Shown here in pieces: positions 35,692-44,616 of a stretch of DNA of 64,000 bases. Under the pieces are notes generated by a model. It was not told the origin of the DNA. It did not search any database and saw only the letters and a list, made by a program, of their open reading frames with translations. The first letter of the stretch is position 1. The number at the start of each line of letters is the position of its first letter. Source of the DNA: Roseovarius sp. M141 (GTDB lineage Bacteria > Pseudomonadota > Alphaproteobacteria > Rhodobacterales > Rhodobacteraceae); the NCBI RefSeq assembly GCF_024355225.1, contig NZ_VCNH01000008.1, positions 992,001 to 1,056,000 of the forward strand, given 5' to 3'. The position numbers and the translations under genes were made by a program.

Positions 35692-36461
35692 GCGGGTTGG
35701 CTGAACTGTTGCAGATCAGCCAAGATCTGCTGTGGCTGCACGCGACCGTCTTTTTACGAGTCGGGCCGATCATGGCTCTTTTTCCTGGGTTTGGTGAAAG
35801 GGTGGTCCCTGTTCGCGTGAAGCTTGTCCTTTCGCTGGCCTTCACGGCGGTAGTTGCACCGGCGGCGGCACCCTATATCGACACCAGTCAGTTCAGTGAT
35901 CTGGATATTGCGCGGACCGTTCTGAGCGAGACGGCCGTCGGATTGATGATAGGCATCGGTTTTCGAATGTTTCTGCTGGCTTTGCAGACGGCTGGGTCCA
36001 TGGCCGCACAAGCGACATCCCTGTCGCAGATTCTGGGGGCCGCAGGGGCTACGCCGCTGCCTGCCATTGGGCATGTGCTGACGATGGGCGGAATCGCTTT
36101 GGCCATGATCTTGCATCTTCATGTGCATGTGGCGGAAATGGTGATCGCGACGTACAGCATCTTTCCTGTCGGCGCGCTGCCGGATGCTAGCTCGACCTCT
36201 CAATGGGGTGTGGCGCAGGTGGCTGGTGCCTTTTCACTGGCCTTCAGTCTGGCGGCCCCTTTTGTTCTGATATCGGTGCTCTATAATTTGACACTTGGCA
36301 TCATCAACCGGGCGATGCCGCAGATGATGGTTGTTTTCGTCGGCGCCCCGGTCATCACGGCCGGTGGGCTGGTTCTACTCTTTTTGCTTGCGCCGGTTAT
36401 GCTGAGCATCTGGGGCATCGCATTGCAGGGGTATGTCGCAAATCCATTTGGGCCGCGCTGA
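35688..36461 (+). CDS. fliR: Flagellar export-gate protein FliR
   Basis: A 257-residue inner-membrane FliR with about six hydrophobic helices. RVGPIMALFPGFGERVVPVR lies near residues 24-43, and the segment PFVLISVLYNLTLGIINRAM plus PQMMVVFVGAPV (about 182-214) matches the family. FliP, FliQ and FliR form the helical export gate with FlhB. It overlaps flhA by 4 bp (ATGA) and flhB by one base (TGATG). Confidence 0.94.
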   Translation: MSGLAELLQISQDLLWLHATVFLRVGPIMALFPGFGERVVPVRVKLVLSLAFTAVVAPAAAPYIDTSQFSDLDIARTVLSETAVGLMIGIGFRMFLLALQTAGSMAAQATSLSQILGAAGATPLPAIGHVLTMGGIALAMILHLHVHVAEMVIATYSIFPVGALPDASSTSQWGVAQVAGAFSLAFSLAAPFVLISVLYNLTLGIINRAMPQMMVVFVGAPVITAGGLVLLFLLAPVMLSIWGIALQGYVANPFGPR

Positions 36462-37546
36462 TGTCAGGACAGTCCGACGATGCGGAAAAAAGCCTGGAGC
36501 CGACCCAGCACAAGCTGGATGAGGCACGCAAAAAGGGCGAACTTGCCAGATCTGCGGATCTCACCGCGGCGGCGGCCTATGTCGGCTTCCTGTTGACGGG
36601 ACTGGCCGTCGGATCGCAATCAATCACCTACGTTTCGTCTTTGCTTATGGTTATGATCGATCAGGCGGAAGGCTTGGCAGATATCATCTTTGACGGCCAT
36701 GCGTCGGCGCCGATCGGTGGTATCATCGGGGCTATGGGGCTGGGTCTTATTGCTTGGTTCACCATACCGGCGGGGCTGGCTCTGCTCAGTCTCTTTGCCA
36801 CAAGAACGCTGGTTTTCGCCCCGACGAAGCTGGCCCTCAAAGGATCGCGGGTAAATCCTATCTCCAACGCGAAAAACAAATTTGGCGCGAGCGGGCTGTT
36901 TGAGTTCGCGAAAAGTTTCGTCAAGCTGGTGGTTTACTCCGTCAGTCTCGGGCTGTTTCTAAATTGGCGCCTGCCCGCGTTGCAAAGCGCCCTTTACGCC
37001 GAGCCGAGGGGCATTGGCGCACTGCTCGCGCAGGTGTTGACCGAATTCATGCTGATCGTCTGCCTCGTCGCAATCGGTATCGGCGTGCTCGATTTCCTGT
37101 GGCAGCATTTCGATCATCTCCGCAAAAATCGGATGTCGCATCAGGAGGTGCGCGATGAGGCGAAGCAGCAGGAGGGTGATCCGCACATGAAGAGCGAGCG
37201 ACGCGCACGGGGCATGCGTATCGCACAGGATCAGATGATGGCCGATGTTCCGACGGCCGATGTGATTGTCGTCAACCCGACCCACTATGCTGTCGCGCTG
37301 AAATGGAGCCGCGCGCCGGGCGCAGCCCCGGAATGCGTGGCCAAGGGCGTCGACCATGTGGCGCTGGCCATCCGCGATCTGGCGATGCAGCACGGGGTGC
37401 CCATCCGTCACGATCCGCCCACGGCCCGCGCGCTTCACGCAACGACCGAGATTGGCCAGCAGATCGATCCCGACCATTACCGCGCCGTCGCTGCGGCGAT
37501 CAGATTTGCCGAAACCATGCGGCACCGCGCAAAGGGCCGTACATGA
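36461..37546 (+). CDS. flhB: Flagellar export switch protein FlhB
   Basis: A 361-residue FlhB with four membrane helices and a cytosolic tail. The self-cleavage motif N-P-T-H is at residues 272-275 (VIVVNPTHYAVAL), and EPTQHKLDEARKKGELARSA near residues 13-32 is the N-terminal signature. It switches export from hook/rod to filament subunits together with FliK, which is encoded about 10 kb away. The next gene starts inside its stop (ATGA). Confidence 0.95.
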   Translation: MSGQSDDAEKSLEPTQHKLDEARKKGELARSADLTAAAAYVGFLLTGLAVGSQSITYVSSLLMVMIDQAEGLADIIFDGHASAPIGGIIGAMGLGLIAWFTIPAGLALLSLFATRTLVFAPTKLALKGSRVNPISNAKNKFGASGLFEFAKSFVKLVVYSVSLGLFLNWRLPALQSALYAEPRGIGALLAQVLTEFMLIVCLVAIGIGVLDFLWQHFDHLRKNRMSHQEVRDEAKQQEGDPHMKSERRARGMRIAQDQMMADVPTADVIVVNPTHYAVALKWSRAPGAAPECVAKGVDHVALAIRDLAMQHGVPIRHDPPTARALHATTEIGQQIDPDHYRAVAAAIRFAETMRHRAKGRT

Positions 37547-37962
37547 ACGATCTGCACCAGTTGAAACAAGCGACAGAAGCGGCCTATCAGGCCGAGCAGG
37601 CCAAGTTGCGCGATGTCCTGCGGCAGGAGGCAGACTTGCGCCATGCGCTGGTCGATCTGGATGAAAAAAGACGCGCGGCACGCGCCTTGCCTGCCGATCA
37701 ATGGGCTGCGCCGCGCGCAATCGGTGCGGATATGCTCTGGCAGGGTTGGACGCAGCGCTCGCGGCAGGATCTGAACGTACAATTAGCGCAAGTGTTGGTT
37801 TCAAAAGCGGAAAAAATGGCTGCGCTCACCCAGACTTTCGGTCGTGCCGAAGTTGTCTCGGCCCTGCTGGAGCAGCAAAAAGCGGCCCGGCGCAAGTCTG
37901 CGCTGGGCCGCGATCAACGTGCCGTCGAGGATCTGGCGCTGTTGCGCAGTTACAAGTCCTGA
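37543..37962 (+). CDS. Small coiled-coil protein after flhB (FliJ-like position)
   Basis: A 139-residue, charged, almost wholly helical protein (LHQLKQATEAAYQAEQAKLR; EQQKAARRKSALGRDQRAV) with no signal peptide. It is translationally coupled to flhB. Size, coiled-coil composition and place fit a FliJ-like export helper that links the ATPase to the gate, but sequence identity to FliJ cannot be shown. Its 3' end overlaps the convergent FliL-family gene by 13 bp. Confidence 0.6.
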   Translation: MNDLHQLKQATEAAYQAEQAKLRDVLRQEADLRHALVDLDEKRRAARALPADQWAAPRAIGADMLWQGWTQRSRQDLNVQLAQVLVSKAEKMAALTQTFGRAEVVSALLEQQKAARRKSALGRDQRAVEDLALLRSYKS

Positions 37963-38489
37963 CGGGCGATATCGGTGATGAGAACAGCAGTCACAATCGG
38001 TCCCAGTGTGTTCTTTGCGACGCTAAACAGACCGTTGCGAAGCGACGACAGCTTTCCCGTATCGGTAAAGGTGCCGCGAAAACCGCCCATATTGGCGTGA
38101 TCGAACAGGACGCTCAGGAATTCGTCTCGCAGCTTAGGTTCGCGCTGATAGACGGTTTCTGACTGGCCGGCCGCGATCTCAAGGCTGAGGGACATCACGA
38201 TAATCGCTTCAACATCGTCCTTGGTGACGATGGGAACGACGAACTGATTGTTCAGTTTGATGTATTCCAAATTGTCGGCAGTGTCGCCCCCGTGATTCGA
38301 GTTGCGATAATCCTTGGCGGCTGAATGGGTGCCCGAGGGCGTTGCATGCGCATCGACGCCTGCTTCATTTTTTCCGCCCTTGCCCGGGGGTAGCGCGGCG
38401 GCCTCCGGCGTTGGGCGCAGGGCTAGGCCCGCGCCTACCCCACCGCCAAGGCCGACCAGTAATAGGATGAGGGGTATGAGAAGTCTCAT
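37950..38489 (-). CDS. Second FliL-family basal-body protein
   Basis: A 179-residue single-pass protein: an N-terminal helix rich in Leu and Gly (residues 4-26), a disordered His/Gly/Ala linker (about 30-75) and a periplasmic FliL-like domain with YIKLNNQFVVPIV, VMSLSLEIA and ITDIARQDL. It follows flgH by 10 bp on the same strand. It differs from the fliL near fliF, so the genome carries two FliL-type genes in one cluster. A specialised role at the outer rings is possible but inferred. Its last codons overlap the convergent FliJ-like gene. Confidence 0.72.
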   Translation of the reverse strand: MRLLIPLILLLVGLGGGVGAGLALRPTPEAAALPPGKGGKNEAGVDAHATPSGTHSAAKDYRNSNHGGDTADNLEYIKLNNQFVVPIVTKDDVEAIIVMSLSLEIAAGQSETVYQREPKLRDEFLSVLFDHANMGGFRGTFTDTGKLSSLRNGLFSVAKNTLGPIVTAVLITDIARQDL

Positions 38490-38499
38490 TGGAGTCCTT

Positions 38500-39228
38500 T
38501 CAGAAGGGTAGCACAGCGTCCAGAATCTGTTGGCCTATGCGCGGCTGTTGCATGTCCGTGATCTGACCGCGTCCACCGTAGGAAATGCGGGCGGATGCGA
38601 TCTTGTCGTAGGTTATCTGGTTCTGGCGCGTGATATCCTCGGGGCGTACATAGCCGGTGACCAGTAGCTCGCGCATTTCGTAGTTCACGCGAACTTCCTG
38701 ACTGCCTTGGATCGACAGAATGCCGTTGGGCAAAACCTGCATGATGGTCGCGGCGACGCGCAGTGTCAGTTCTTCCCGGCGCTTGACCGACCCGTCGCCG
38801 CCTGATTTGCTGGTCGAGTCAAGCGACACGGCATCGGCCATACTGGCGCCTACCGGGAGTTTTTCGTCTATGCGCTGAGGCAGGCCGAAGAGCTGAGGGA
38901 TCCCCAGGCTTTCCGAACCGGAGCGCGACCTGGAGGTCGAGTTTGATATTTTGGCCTCGTCGTCGATATCGATGACAACGGTCAGGATATCGCCGCGCTT
39001 CATCGCGCGCCGGTCACCGAGCAGCGACTGGCGCCCGGCATTCCATAGCGATGCCTGATCAGCCTTGCGCTCGTAAGTGGACGTCTCGGGCAGGCCGGGG
39101 CTGAACATCGCAGCCTGTTCGGGCGAATCTATTAATGGGGTGAACTCGGGTGCTTTGCCGATATGTCCGGCGCGTCCGCACGCAGCGAGGCCGAGGATAA
39201 GGCAAAAACCGGCGAAATGGATGCGCAT
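38500..39228 (-). CDS. flgH: Flagellar L-ring lipoprotein FlgH
   Basis: A 242-residue outer-membrane lipoprotein. The lipobox GLAAC puts the lipidated cysteine at residue 17. The mature part has SLWNAGRQSLLGDRRAMKRG and DILTVVIDIDDEAKISNSTS (about 60-100) and the C-terminal IRPEDIT/YVRPEDITRQNQI and ARISYGGRGQI strands typical of FlgH. It forms the L-ring bushing. The P-ring partner FlgI is not in this window. It sits in the leftward flgB-to-flgH operon. Confidence 0.95.
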   Translation of the reverse strand: MRIHFAGFCLILGLAACGRAGHIGKAPEFTPLIDSPEQAAMFSPGLPETSTYERKADQASLWNAGRQSLLGDRRAMKRGDILTVVIDIDDEAKISNSTSRSRSGSESLGIPQLFGLPQRIDEKLPVGASMADAVSLDSTSKSGGDGSVKRREELTLRVAATIMQVLPNGILSIQGSQEVRVNYEMRELLVTGYVRPEDITRQNQITYDKIASARISYGGRGQITDMQQPRIGQQILDAVLPF

Positions 39229-39239
39229 GATGCAGCCCC

Positions 39240-39656
39240 CTAATAAGATACGAAAACGCGGCCGTCCGGCAGGACCTGGCCTGTGACGGTGATACGAGAG
39301 GACATGTTCATCACACGCACCGTCTCGCCCGGACCGGCCCGAGATAGCGACCGGCCCTCGGCGGTGATGCTGAGGCCGGACCTGTCATAGATCAGCGCAA
39401 TGATCTGGTTTCGCTCGACCAAAGCAGGTGGGCCGATATCGCCGGGCCGGATGGGCCTGCCTGCGTAGAGCGCCACGCGTGCCTCTTGGCCGGCGATCAG
39501 GGTGGGGTCCGAAATGGCGCCGATGACATCGACATCTTTCACCACCAGATCCTGGGCTGTGATCAGGGTTTGCGCACGGATGGTACGCGCGGCAAGCACG
39601 GTATCGGCGGCAGCGGGCGTAGCGATCAGGCAGCCTATGAGGGCGAGATATCTCAT
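39240..39656 (-). CDS. flgA: P-ring assembly chaperone FlgA
   Basis: A 138-residue exported FlgA with a signal peptide (ALIGCLIATPAAA) and a SAF/FlgA domain: ARTIRAQTLITAQDLVVKDV, AGRPIRPGDIGPPALVERNQ, RVMNMSSRITVTG. This is the short alphaproteobacterial form. FlgA helps FlgI polymerise into the P-ring, yet flgI is absent from this window. The start overlaps the flgG stop (TGATG). Confidence 0.9.
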   Translation of the reverse strand: MRYLALIGCLIATPAAADTVLAARTIRAQTLITAQDLVVKDVDVIGAISDPTLIAGQEARVALYAGRPIRPGDIGPPALVERNQIIALIYDRSGLSITAEGRSLSRAGPGETVRVMNMSSRITVTGQVLPDGRVFVSY

Positions 39657-40441
39657 CAGCGCACCTGCACAGTTGCGCCGAGCATCTGATCGGCGGCCGA
39701 GATGACCTTGGAATTCAACTCATACCCGCGCTGCGCTTCGATCAGTTCGGTTACTTCGCGGACCGGATCGACCGAGCTGTCCTCGAGATAGCCTTGTCTG
39801 AGCGTGCCCAGCCCGTCCTGCCCCGGCGTGGTGCTGAGCGCGGGGCCGGATGCTTCGGTTTCGGTGAACAGATTGCTACCGCGGGCCTCCAGCCCCTTGG
39901 GGTTGGTGAAATTGGCCAGGGTGAACTGGCCCAGAAGCTGCGCTTCGACATTGTTCTGAAAATAGGCGTAAACCTCGCCCTCGCCATTGATCGAAATGCT
40001 GCGCGCATCGTCGGGAATGACAATTTCGGGCGCCACCGGAAAACCGTCCGATGTGACGATGACCCCTTCGGCTGAGCGTTTCAGCCCACCGTCGCGCGTG
40101 TAGCCCATTTCTCCAGACGGAAGCTGTATTTCGAGAAATCCATTCCCGTCGATGGCCACGTCCAGATCGCCGTTTGTCGCCGAAAGCGAGCCTTGCGCCA
40201 AATGCACCGACACGGCGGCAGGCCGCACGCCCAGGCCCAACTGGACGCCGGTCGGCAGGACCGTGCCGTCTGCCGCATTGATGCTGCCGGCGCGGGATAG
40301 CTGCTGATAATGCAGATCGGCAAATTCTGCGCGGCGGGCATTGTAGCCCGTGGTCGACATGTTCGCGAGGTTGTTCGAGATCGTCTCGACCCGCATCTGT
40401 TGAGCCGCCATGCCGGTGGCGGCGATTTTCAGGGCACGCAT
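39656..40441 (-). CDS. flgG: Flagellar distal-rod protein FlgG
   Basis: A 261-residue distal-rod protein. It opens MRALKIAATGMAAQQMRVET then ISNNLANMSTTGYNARRAEF, the rod-family N-terminal helix motif, has a central beta domain and ends with the C-terminal helix ELIEAQRGYELNSKVISAAD. The start was chosen at this MRALKIAATGM opening; codons upstream lie in the spacer after flgF. It belongs to the flgB-flgC-fliE-fliQ-flgF-flgG-flgA-flgH operon. Confidence 0.95.
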   Translation of the reverse strand: MRALKIAATGMAAQQMRVETISNNLANMSTTGYNARRAEFADLHYQQLSRAGSINAADGTVLPTGVQLGLGVRPAAVSVHLAQGSLSATNGDLDVAIDGNGFLEIQLPSGEMGYTRDGGLKRSAEGVIVTSDGFPVAPEIVIPDDARSISINGEGEVYAYFQNNVEAQLLGQFTLANFTNPKGLEARGSNLFTETEASGPALSTTPGQDGLGTLRQGYLEDSSVDPVREVTELIEAQRGYELNSKVISAADQMLGATVQVR

Positions 40442-40451
40442 GTGGTGTCTC

Positions 40452-41171
40452 CTATCTGGATTGGATGAAGGTCTGCATCGCGGTTCGGATGCGTTTGTTT
40501 TCGTTCTCGAGGAAGCTCTGGCCCATCTCATAGGCGCGCTGGATCTCGATCATGCGGGCCATCTGGCCGATGGGATCGACATTGGCACCCTCCACGAACC
40601 CTTGCAGAATGCGCCCGCCCTCGGCTGGCTCGTACCCTGCTTCGGAGCGGAACATGACGCCGTCTTCGCGCACCATGCCGGTGCGGTCGAGCGGCTGAAC
40701 CAGCCCGATCTGCGCCAGTGGGCGGCCATCATCGCTGACCGTGCCGTCGGGCGATACTGCCAGATTGGCCGCATCAGGCGGCACGAAGACCGGCGCGCCG
40801 CCCGCGTCGAGCACGCGAAAGCCGTCATTCGTCACCATGTCGCCGTCGGCCGAGACCGAAAAACTGCCCGCGCGGGTCAGGCGCTCGCCTGCGGGCGTTT
40901 CAATCAGAAAGAAACCGTCGCCCTCAATTGCAAAATCGAGCGTGCCGCCAGTCTGCGTCAATGCGCCTTGCACCATCGAGGTGTTGCGGACATTCGCCGT
41001 GGCCATAGACAGCGACGGGCCGTCCTGCATGCGTGTGATGTGCTCGGAAAAGATCAGCCCTTCCTGCCGGTATCCTGAGGTCGCGGCATTGGCGATGTTG
41101 TTGGCGACCACCTGCATCTCGCGCATGAGGCCGGATTGGCGGGTAAGTGTGGTGTAGCCAGCATTTTCCAT
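40452..41171 (-). CDS. flgF: Flagellar proximal-rod protein FlgF
   Basis: A 239-residue rod protein with MENAGYTTLTRQSGLMREMQ and NIANAATSGYRQEG at the N-terminus and the helix MARMIEIQRAYEMGQSFLEN near the end. It is shorter than FlgG and lacks part of the central insertion, as usual for FlgF. fliQ ends one base before its start and flgG begins 10 bp after its stop. Confidence 0.93.
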   Translation of the reverse strand: MENAGYTTLTRQSGLMREMQVVANNIANAATSGYRQEGLIFSEHITRMQDGPSLSMATANVRNTSMVQGALTQTGGTLDFAIEGDGFFLIETPAGERLTRAGSFSVSADGDMVTNDGFRVLDAGGAPVFVPPDAANLAVSPDGTVSDDGRPLAQIGLVQPLDRTGMVREDGVMFRSEAGYEPAEGGRILQGFVEGANVDPIGQMARMIEIQRAYEMGQSFLENENKRIRTAMQTFIQSR

Positions 41172-41172
41172 G

Positions 41173-41442
41173 TCAGCCTCCTATGATGAGCGGGATCAAC
41201 CGATCCTGAAAGAACGACACGAGCGTCGTGGTCATAAATCCCATCGAGATCCAGAAAACGGCAACGATGGCCGCCAGTTTCGGAACGAAGGTCAGGGTCA
41301 TTTCCTGAATTGAGGTGAGCGCCTGAAGCAGGCCCACGGTCAGCCCCGCCAACAGGGCGACCGTCAGGATCGGGACCGAGATCATCACAGCCACCCACAA
41401 TCCCTGACGCAGGGTGTCGTAGAAAATCACTTCGCTTTGCAT
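41173..41442 (-). CDS. fliQ: Flagellar export-gate protein FliQ
   Basis: An 89-residue protein with two membrane helices (about residues 15-40 and 55-75). LLAGLTVGLLQALTSIQEMT then LTFVPK is the family signature. The ATG was chosen at MQSEVIFYDTLRQGLWVAVM, four bases after the fliE stop. In this cluster fliQ lies with rod genes rather than beside fliP and fliR. Confidence 0.94.
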   Translation of the reverse strand: MQSEVIFYDTLRQGLWVAVMISVPILTVALLAGLTVGLLQALTSIQEMTLTFVPKLAAIVAVFWISMGFMTTTLVSFFQDRLIPLIIGG

Positions 41443-41446
41443 CGGC

Positions 41447-41737
41447 CTAGACCGGCATCCGCAGGATTTCCTGATAGGCTTCGACCACCTTGTCACGCAC
41501 GCTGATGGCTGTCTCGACGGCGAGTTCGGTCTGGGCGAGGGCCTGGACAAGCGCATGTGGATCAGCCCCACCGGTCATCGCGGATTTGGCCAGTTGTTCG
41601 CTGTCTTGCAGGGTCGCAGCGAAATCGCGGGCGAGGTTGGCGGCCAGTTGGACAGGACCGTCCGCGCCATCCTTGGGATCGGTCGCGGGACGGGCGGCGG
41701 TGTATTTGCTGGCGGCGCCAAGGGCACTGAGTTCCAT
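41447..41737 (-). CDS. fliE: MS-ring/rod junction protein FliE
   Basis: A 96-residue protein with a disordered N-terminus and the conserved C-terminal helices SMTGGADPHALVQALAQTEL (SAMTGG here) and RDKVVEAYQEILRMPV. FliE joins the MS-ring to the proximal rod and is exported early. It lies between flgC and fliQ. Confidence 0.9.
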   Translation of the reverse strand: MELSALGAASKYTAARPATDPKDGADGPVQLAANLARDFAATLQDSEQLAKSAMTGGADPHALVQALAQTELAVETAISVRDKVVEAYQEILRMPV

Positions 41738-41784
41738 TCTGGAATTCCTTTTCTATTACTGTTCAGGTTTGTTTTGCGGCCAAA

Positions 41785-42174
41785 TCAACGGCGCAGAAGG
41801 TCCATCAGGCTGGACGACATCTGCCGCGCCTGATCGAACATTTTCAGGTTGGCCTCATAGCTGCGCTGTGCTTCGCGCGCGTCTGCAATTTCTATAATCA
41901 ATTCGACGTTCGAGCCTGCATAGTTGCCACTCTCGTCGGCCATTGGGTGAGATGGGTCGTGGATCCGCTCCAACTCGCTTTTGTCCAGATGCACACGCCC
42001 CGTTTCGACGGCGCCGGGCGTCGTACCGCCCATGACTGTTTCGAATGCAACGGATTTGCGCCGATATCCGGGGGTATCGCTGTTGGCGATGTTCTCGGAA
42101 ACATGCCGCAAGCGGGCGGCCTGCGCCTTGAGGCCGGACGAGGACAGGGAAAGAGAATCGGAAAAGTCGCTCAT
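41785..42174 (-). CDS. flgC: Flagellar proximal-rod protein FlgC
   Basis: A 129-residue rod protein: LSSSGLKAQAARLRHVSENI, NSDTPGYRRKSVAFE at about residues 31-45, a short middle, and the C-terminal helix DAREAQRSYEANLKMFDQAR. It follows flgB by 12 bp. Confidence 0.93.
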   Translation of the reverse strand: MSDFSDSLSLSSSGLKAQAARLRHVSENIANSDTPGYRRKSVAFETVMGGTTPGAVETGRVHLDKSELERIHDPSHPMADESGNYAGSNVELIIEIADAREAQRSYEANLKMFDQARQMSSSLMDLLRR

Positions 42175-42186
42175 GGATGGTCTCCT

Positions 42187-42573
42187 TTAACGGCGCCCGG
42201 TTGCACTGCGCAGAACGGTGAGGGCTGACTTGTAGATCGCCAGCGAGCGATCATGCTGCCGTTTGACATCGACGGCCTTGAGCATTTCCTGCTCGAGCGA
42301 GACGGAATTGCCGTTTGGGTCGGTCTCGGTACTGGCAGCGTCGCGCATTTCCACCGCGTAGCCGCCCGCGCTATCGCCAATATGCCCCGGACGCGTGGTG
42401 CGGGCGGCGAACCCGTCCCCGGCCTTATATGTCTGGGCAAAGGGCGCGATATCGCGGGCCTTGTATCCGGGGGTGTCCGCATTCGCCATATTGCGCGCCA
42501 GCACAGATTGCCGTGCGCCGGCGTGCTGGGCCATGGCGTGGGCCATGCGAAAAATTTGCAGCTTCTCAAACAT
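42187..42573 (-). CDS. flgB: Flagellar proximal-rod protein FlgB
   Basis: A 128-residue rod protein. It opens MFEKLQIFRMAHAMAQHAGA and has ARNMANADTPGYKARDIAPF, the shared rod motif, and ends with KRQHDRSLAIYKSALTVLRS. It heads the leftward rod operon and is divergent from fliI across an 86-bp spacer that contains a TTAAC half-box at 42,608. Confidence 0.93.
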   Translation of the reverse strand: MFEKLQIFRMAHAMAQHAGARQSVLARNMANADTPGYKARDIAPFAQTYKAGDGFAARTTRPGHIGDSAGGYAVEMRDAASTETDPNGNSVSLEQEMLKAVDVKRQHDRSLAIYKSALTVLRSATGRR

Positions 42574-42659
42574 TATTTCGTCTCTCTCGGTCGTCTTCAA
42601 TCAAGGATTAACTGTGATTCCTTTAGAAATTGTTTTCAGAAGATTTTTTGGAGAGCCCG

Positions 42660-44039
42660 ATGAGCACAAATGATCTGGAGTGTCTTGGCGCGGAGATCGC
42701 GGGCTTGCACGCCGTCCATGCGATCGGAAGGGTAAGTGCCGTTGCGGGCGCTACGCTGGAAATCGCTGGTTTGTCGGTGGCGGCGCGATTGGGTGACAGG
42801 CTGTGTGTGCGGCGGCGCGACGGGTCTGAGCTGTCTGGTGAGGTGCTGGGACTGGCGCAAGACCATGTCGTCATGCTGCCCGACGACGCGCCGACGGGGG
42901 TATCCTTGGGCGATCGTGTGTCGTTGCAGGATGCCGCAACGATTGCGCCGTCGAATGGATGGATCGGCCGCATAATCGACCCCTACGGGCGATCAATCGA
43001 CGGCCGTCCTCTGATGCGCGGAGCCGTGTCGCGCGCCTTGCGCGCTGATCCGCCGCCGCCTGCACAGCGTAATTCCCTGGGTGACCGGTTGGAGACCGGA
43101 ACCGCAGTGTTCAACACGTTCCTGCCTATCGTTCGCGGCCAGAGGATTGGCCTTTTTGCCGGATCCGGTGTGGGGAAATCCAGCCTTTTGGCCAGTTTGG
43201 GCCGCAATATGCAGGCCGATGTCGTCGTTTTCGCAATGATTGGCGAGCGGGGGCGAGAACTGCGCGAATTTGCTGAAAATGTCTTGGGGCCCGAAGGCAT
43301 GGCCCGGTCCGTGATCGTCGCCGCCACATCGGATCAATCACCGTTGGTGCGCCGCCGATGCGCATGGACCGCAATGGCCGTGGCCGAGCATTTTCGCGAC
43401 CAAGGACTGGACGTCTTGCTCCTGGCCGATTCGATCACCCGGTTTGCCGAGGCGCATCGCGAGGTCGCAACCGCCGCCGGAGAAATGCCCAGCTTGCGCG
43501 GCTATCCTGCATCAACCGCGCATATGATCATGTCGCTTTGCGAACGGGCAGGCCCAGGGGGCGAAGGTCAGGGCAGTATTACCGGTATTTTCAGCGTCCT
43601 GGTAGCCGGATCTGATATGGATGAGCCTGTGGCGGATATTCTGCGCGGTGTCTTGGATGGCCATGTCGTCATGGATCGCGACATCGCCGAGCGTGGGCGA
43701 TATCCCGCAATCAATCTATTGCGCTCGGTCTCACGCAGCCTGCCGCGTGCGGCCTCGGATGCGGAGAATGATCTGCTTCGTCAGGCGCGCGCGCTTTTGG
43801 GGGCATACGACCGCTCCGAGACCATGATTCGCGCAGGCCTGTATGCGCACGGCAGTGATCCCGAACTGGATAGGGCAATTCGGGCCTGGCCTGATCTTGA
43901 CCGTTTTTTAGCGGAAATCGAAGCCGGAACGACAAAGGACAGCTTCGACCGTTTGGCGCTGATTCTACGACGTGCGTCAGCTGCGCCGTCACAGGGGCAA
44001 AAATTGCATACGGGCGTCGGTATGCGCCCGGCTAAATAG
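42660..44039 (+). CDS. fliI: Flagellar export ATPase FliI
   Basis: A 459-residue F1-beta-like ATPase that unfolds and delivers export substrates. Walker A is GLFAGSGVGKSSLL near residues 164-177, Walker B is DVLLLADSITRFAEAHREV, and GERGRELREFAENVLG contains the catalytic glutamate. The start follows TTTTTTGGAGAG; upstream in-frame codons are part of the spacer. Its partners FliH and FliJ-like lie elsewhere in the cluster. It is alone on this strand before a gene-free stretch. Confidence 0.96.
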   Translation: MSTNDLECLGAEIAGLHAVHAIGRVSAVAGATLEIAGLSVAARLGDRLCVRRRDGSELSGEVLGLAQDHVVMLPDDAPTGVSLGDRVSLQDAATIAPSNGWIGRIIDPYGRSIDGRPLMRGAVSRALRADPPPPAQRNSLGDRLETGTAVFNTFLPIVRGQRIGLFAGSGVGKSSLLASLGRNMQADVVVFAMIGERGRELREFAENVLGPEGMARSVIVAATSDQSPLVRRRCAWTAMAVAEHFRDQGLDVLLLADSITRFAEAHREVATAAGEMPSLRGYPASTAHMIMSLCERAGPGGEGQGSITGIFSVLVAGSDMDEPVADILRGVLDGHVVMDRDIAERGRYPAINLLRSVSRSLPRAASDAENDLLRQARALLGAYDRSETMIRAGLYAHGSDPELDRAIRAWPDLDRFLAEIEAGTTKDSFDRLALILRRASAAPSQGQKLHTGVGMRPAK

Positions 44040-44616
44040 GATAGAGAGATCGGAGTCCGCAGTGGGGTAGGGATGCAGCAGTCTTGCCGTGAGGTCGCGT
44101 AGTGGTTCGAGGGAATTGAACGGTTGAGACGGATGGGTTTTCCTTTCCTAGTCGGCAGCGCTGCCAGATCAGGCAATTGGAGGACTGTCCCGGATCATCG
44201 GCCGAGTGTGCGTATTGCACGCTGGCTTTTGGCTGAGATCCACCGGCTTAGGCCGCATTGCGCGCCACGTTCTATTTGTGCGGCAGGCCTCGAACTGATA
44301 CGCTGGATCCGAACTGCACATAAAGCTCCCGTATGCGGAAGCCAGATCATCGGGTGCATGTGCAGATAAGATGAATTCCTAGGTGGTTGGTCGCGCGACG
44401 TGGCTTGCATGGCAACCGTGGTTGTCAATGAAAGCCGCCGCAGGTCGAGTAAGTCGGAGTCCGCGCATGCCTCAGGGTGTGCCCTGGCATGGCGCCCAAG
44501 CTGGTCGCGAGTGATTTACGCGGATGGGTGCTGCTACACTAGCAGTTTGGTTATCTGGCAAATATCGTGAGCCTGTCCGCCAGATATTTCACTAGATCGC
44601 CTACAGTTGCGACGCA
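44040..44616. other. Gene-free stretch after fliI
   Basis: About 580 bp without a supportable gene. A loose inverted repeat (TATCTGGCAAATATC and CCAGATATTTCAC) lies near 44,553-44,592, where the leftward flaF-flbT-DUF1217 transcript would end. It has no clear poly-T and is only a possible terminator. Confidence 0.4.
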
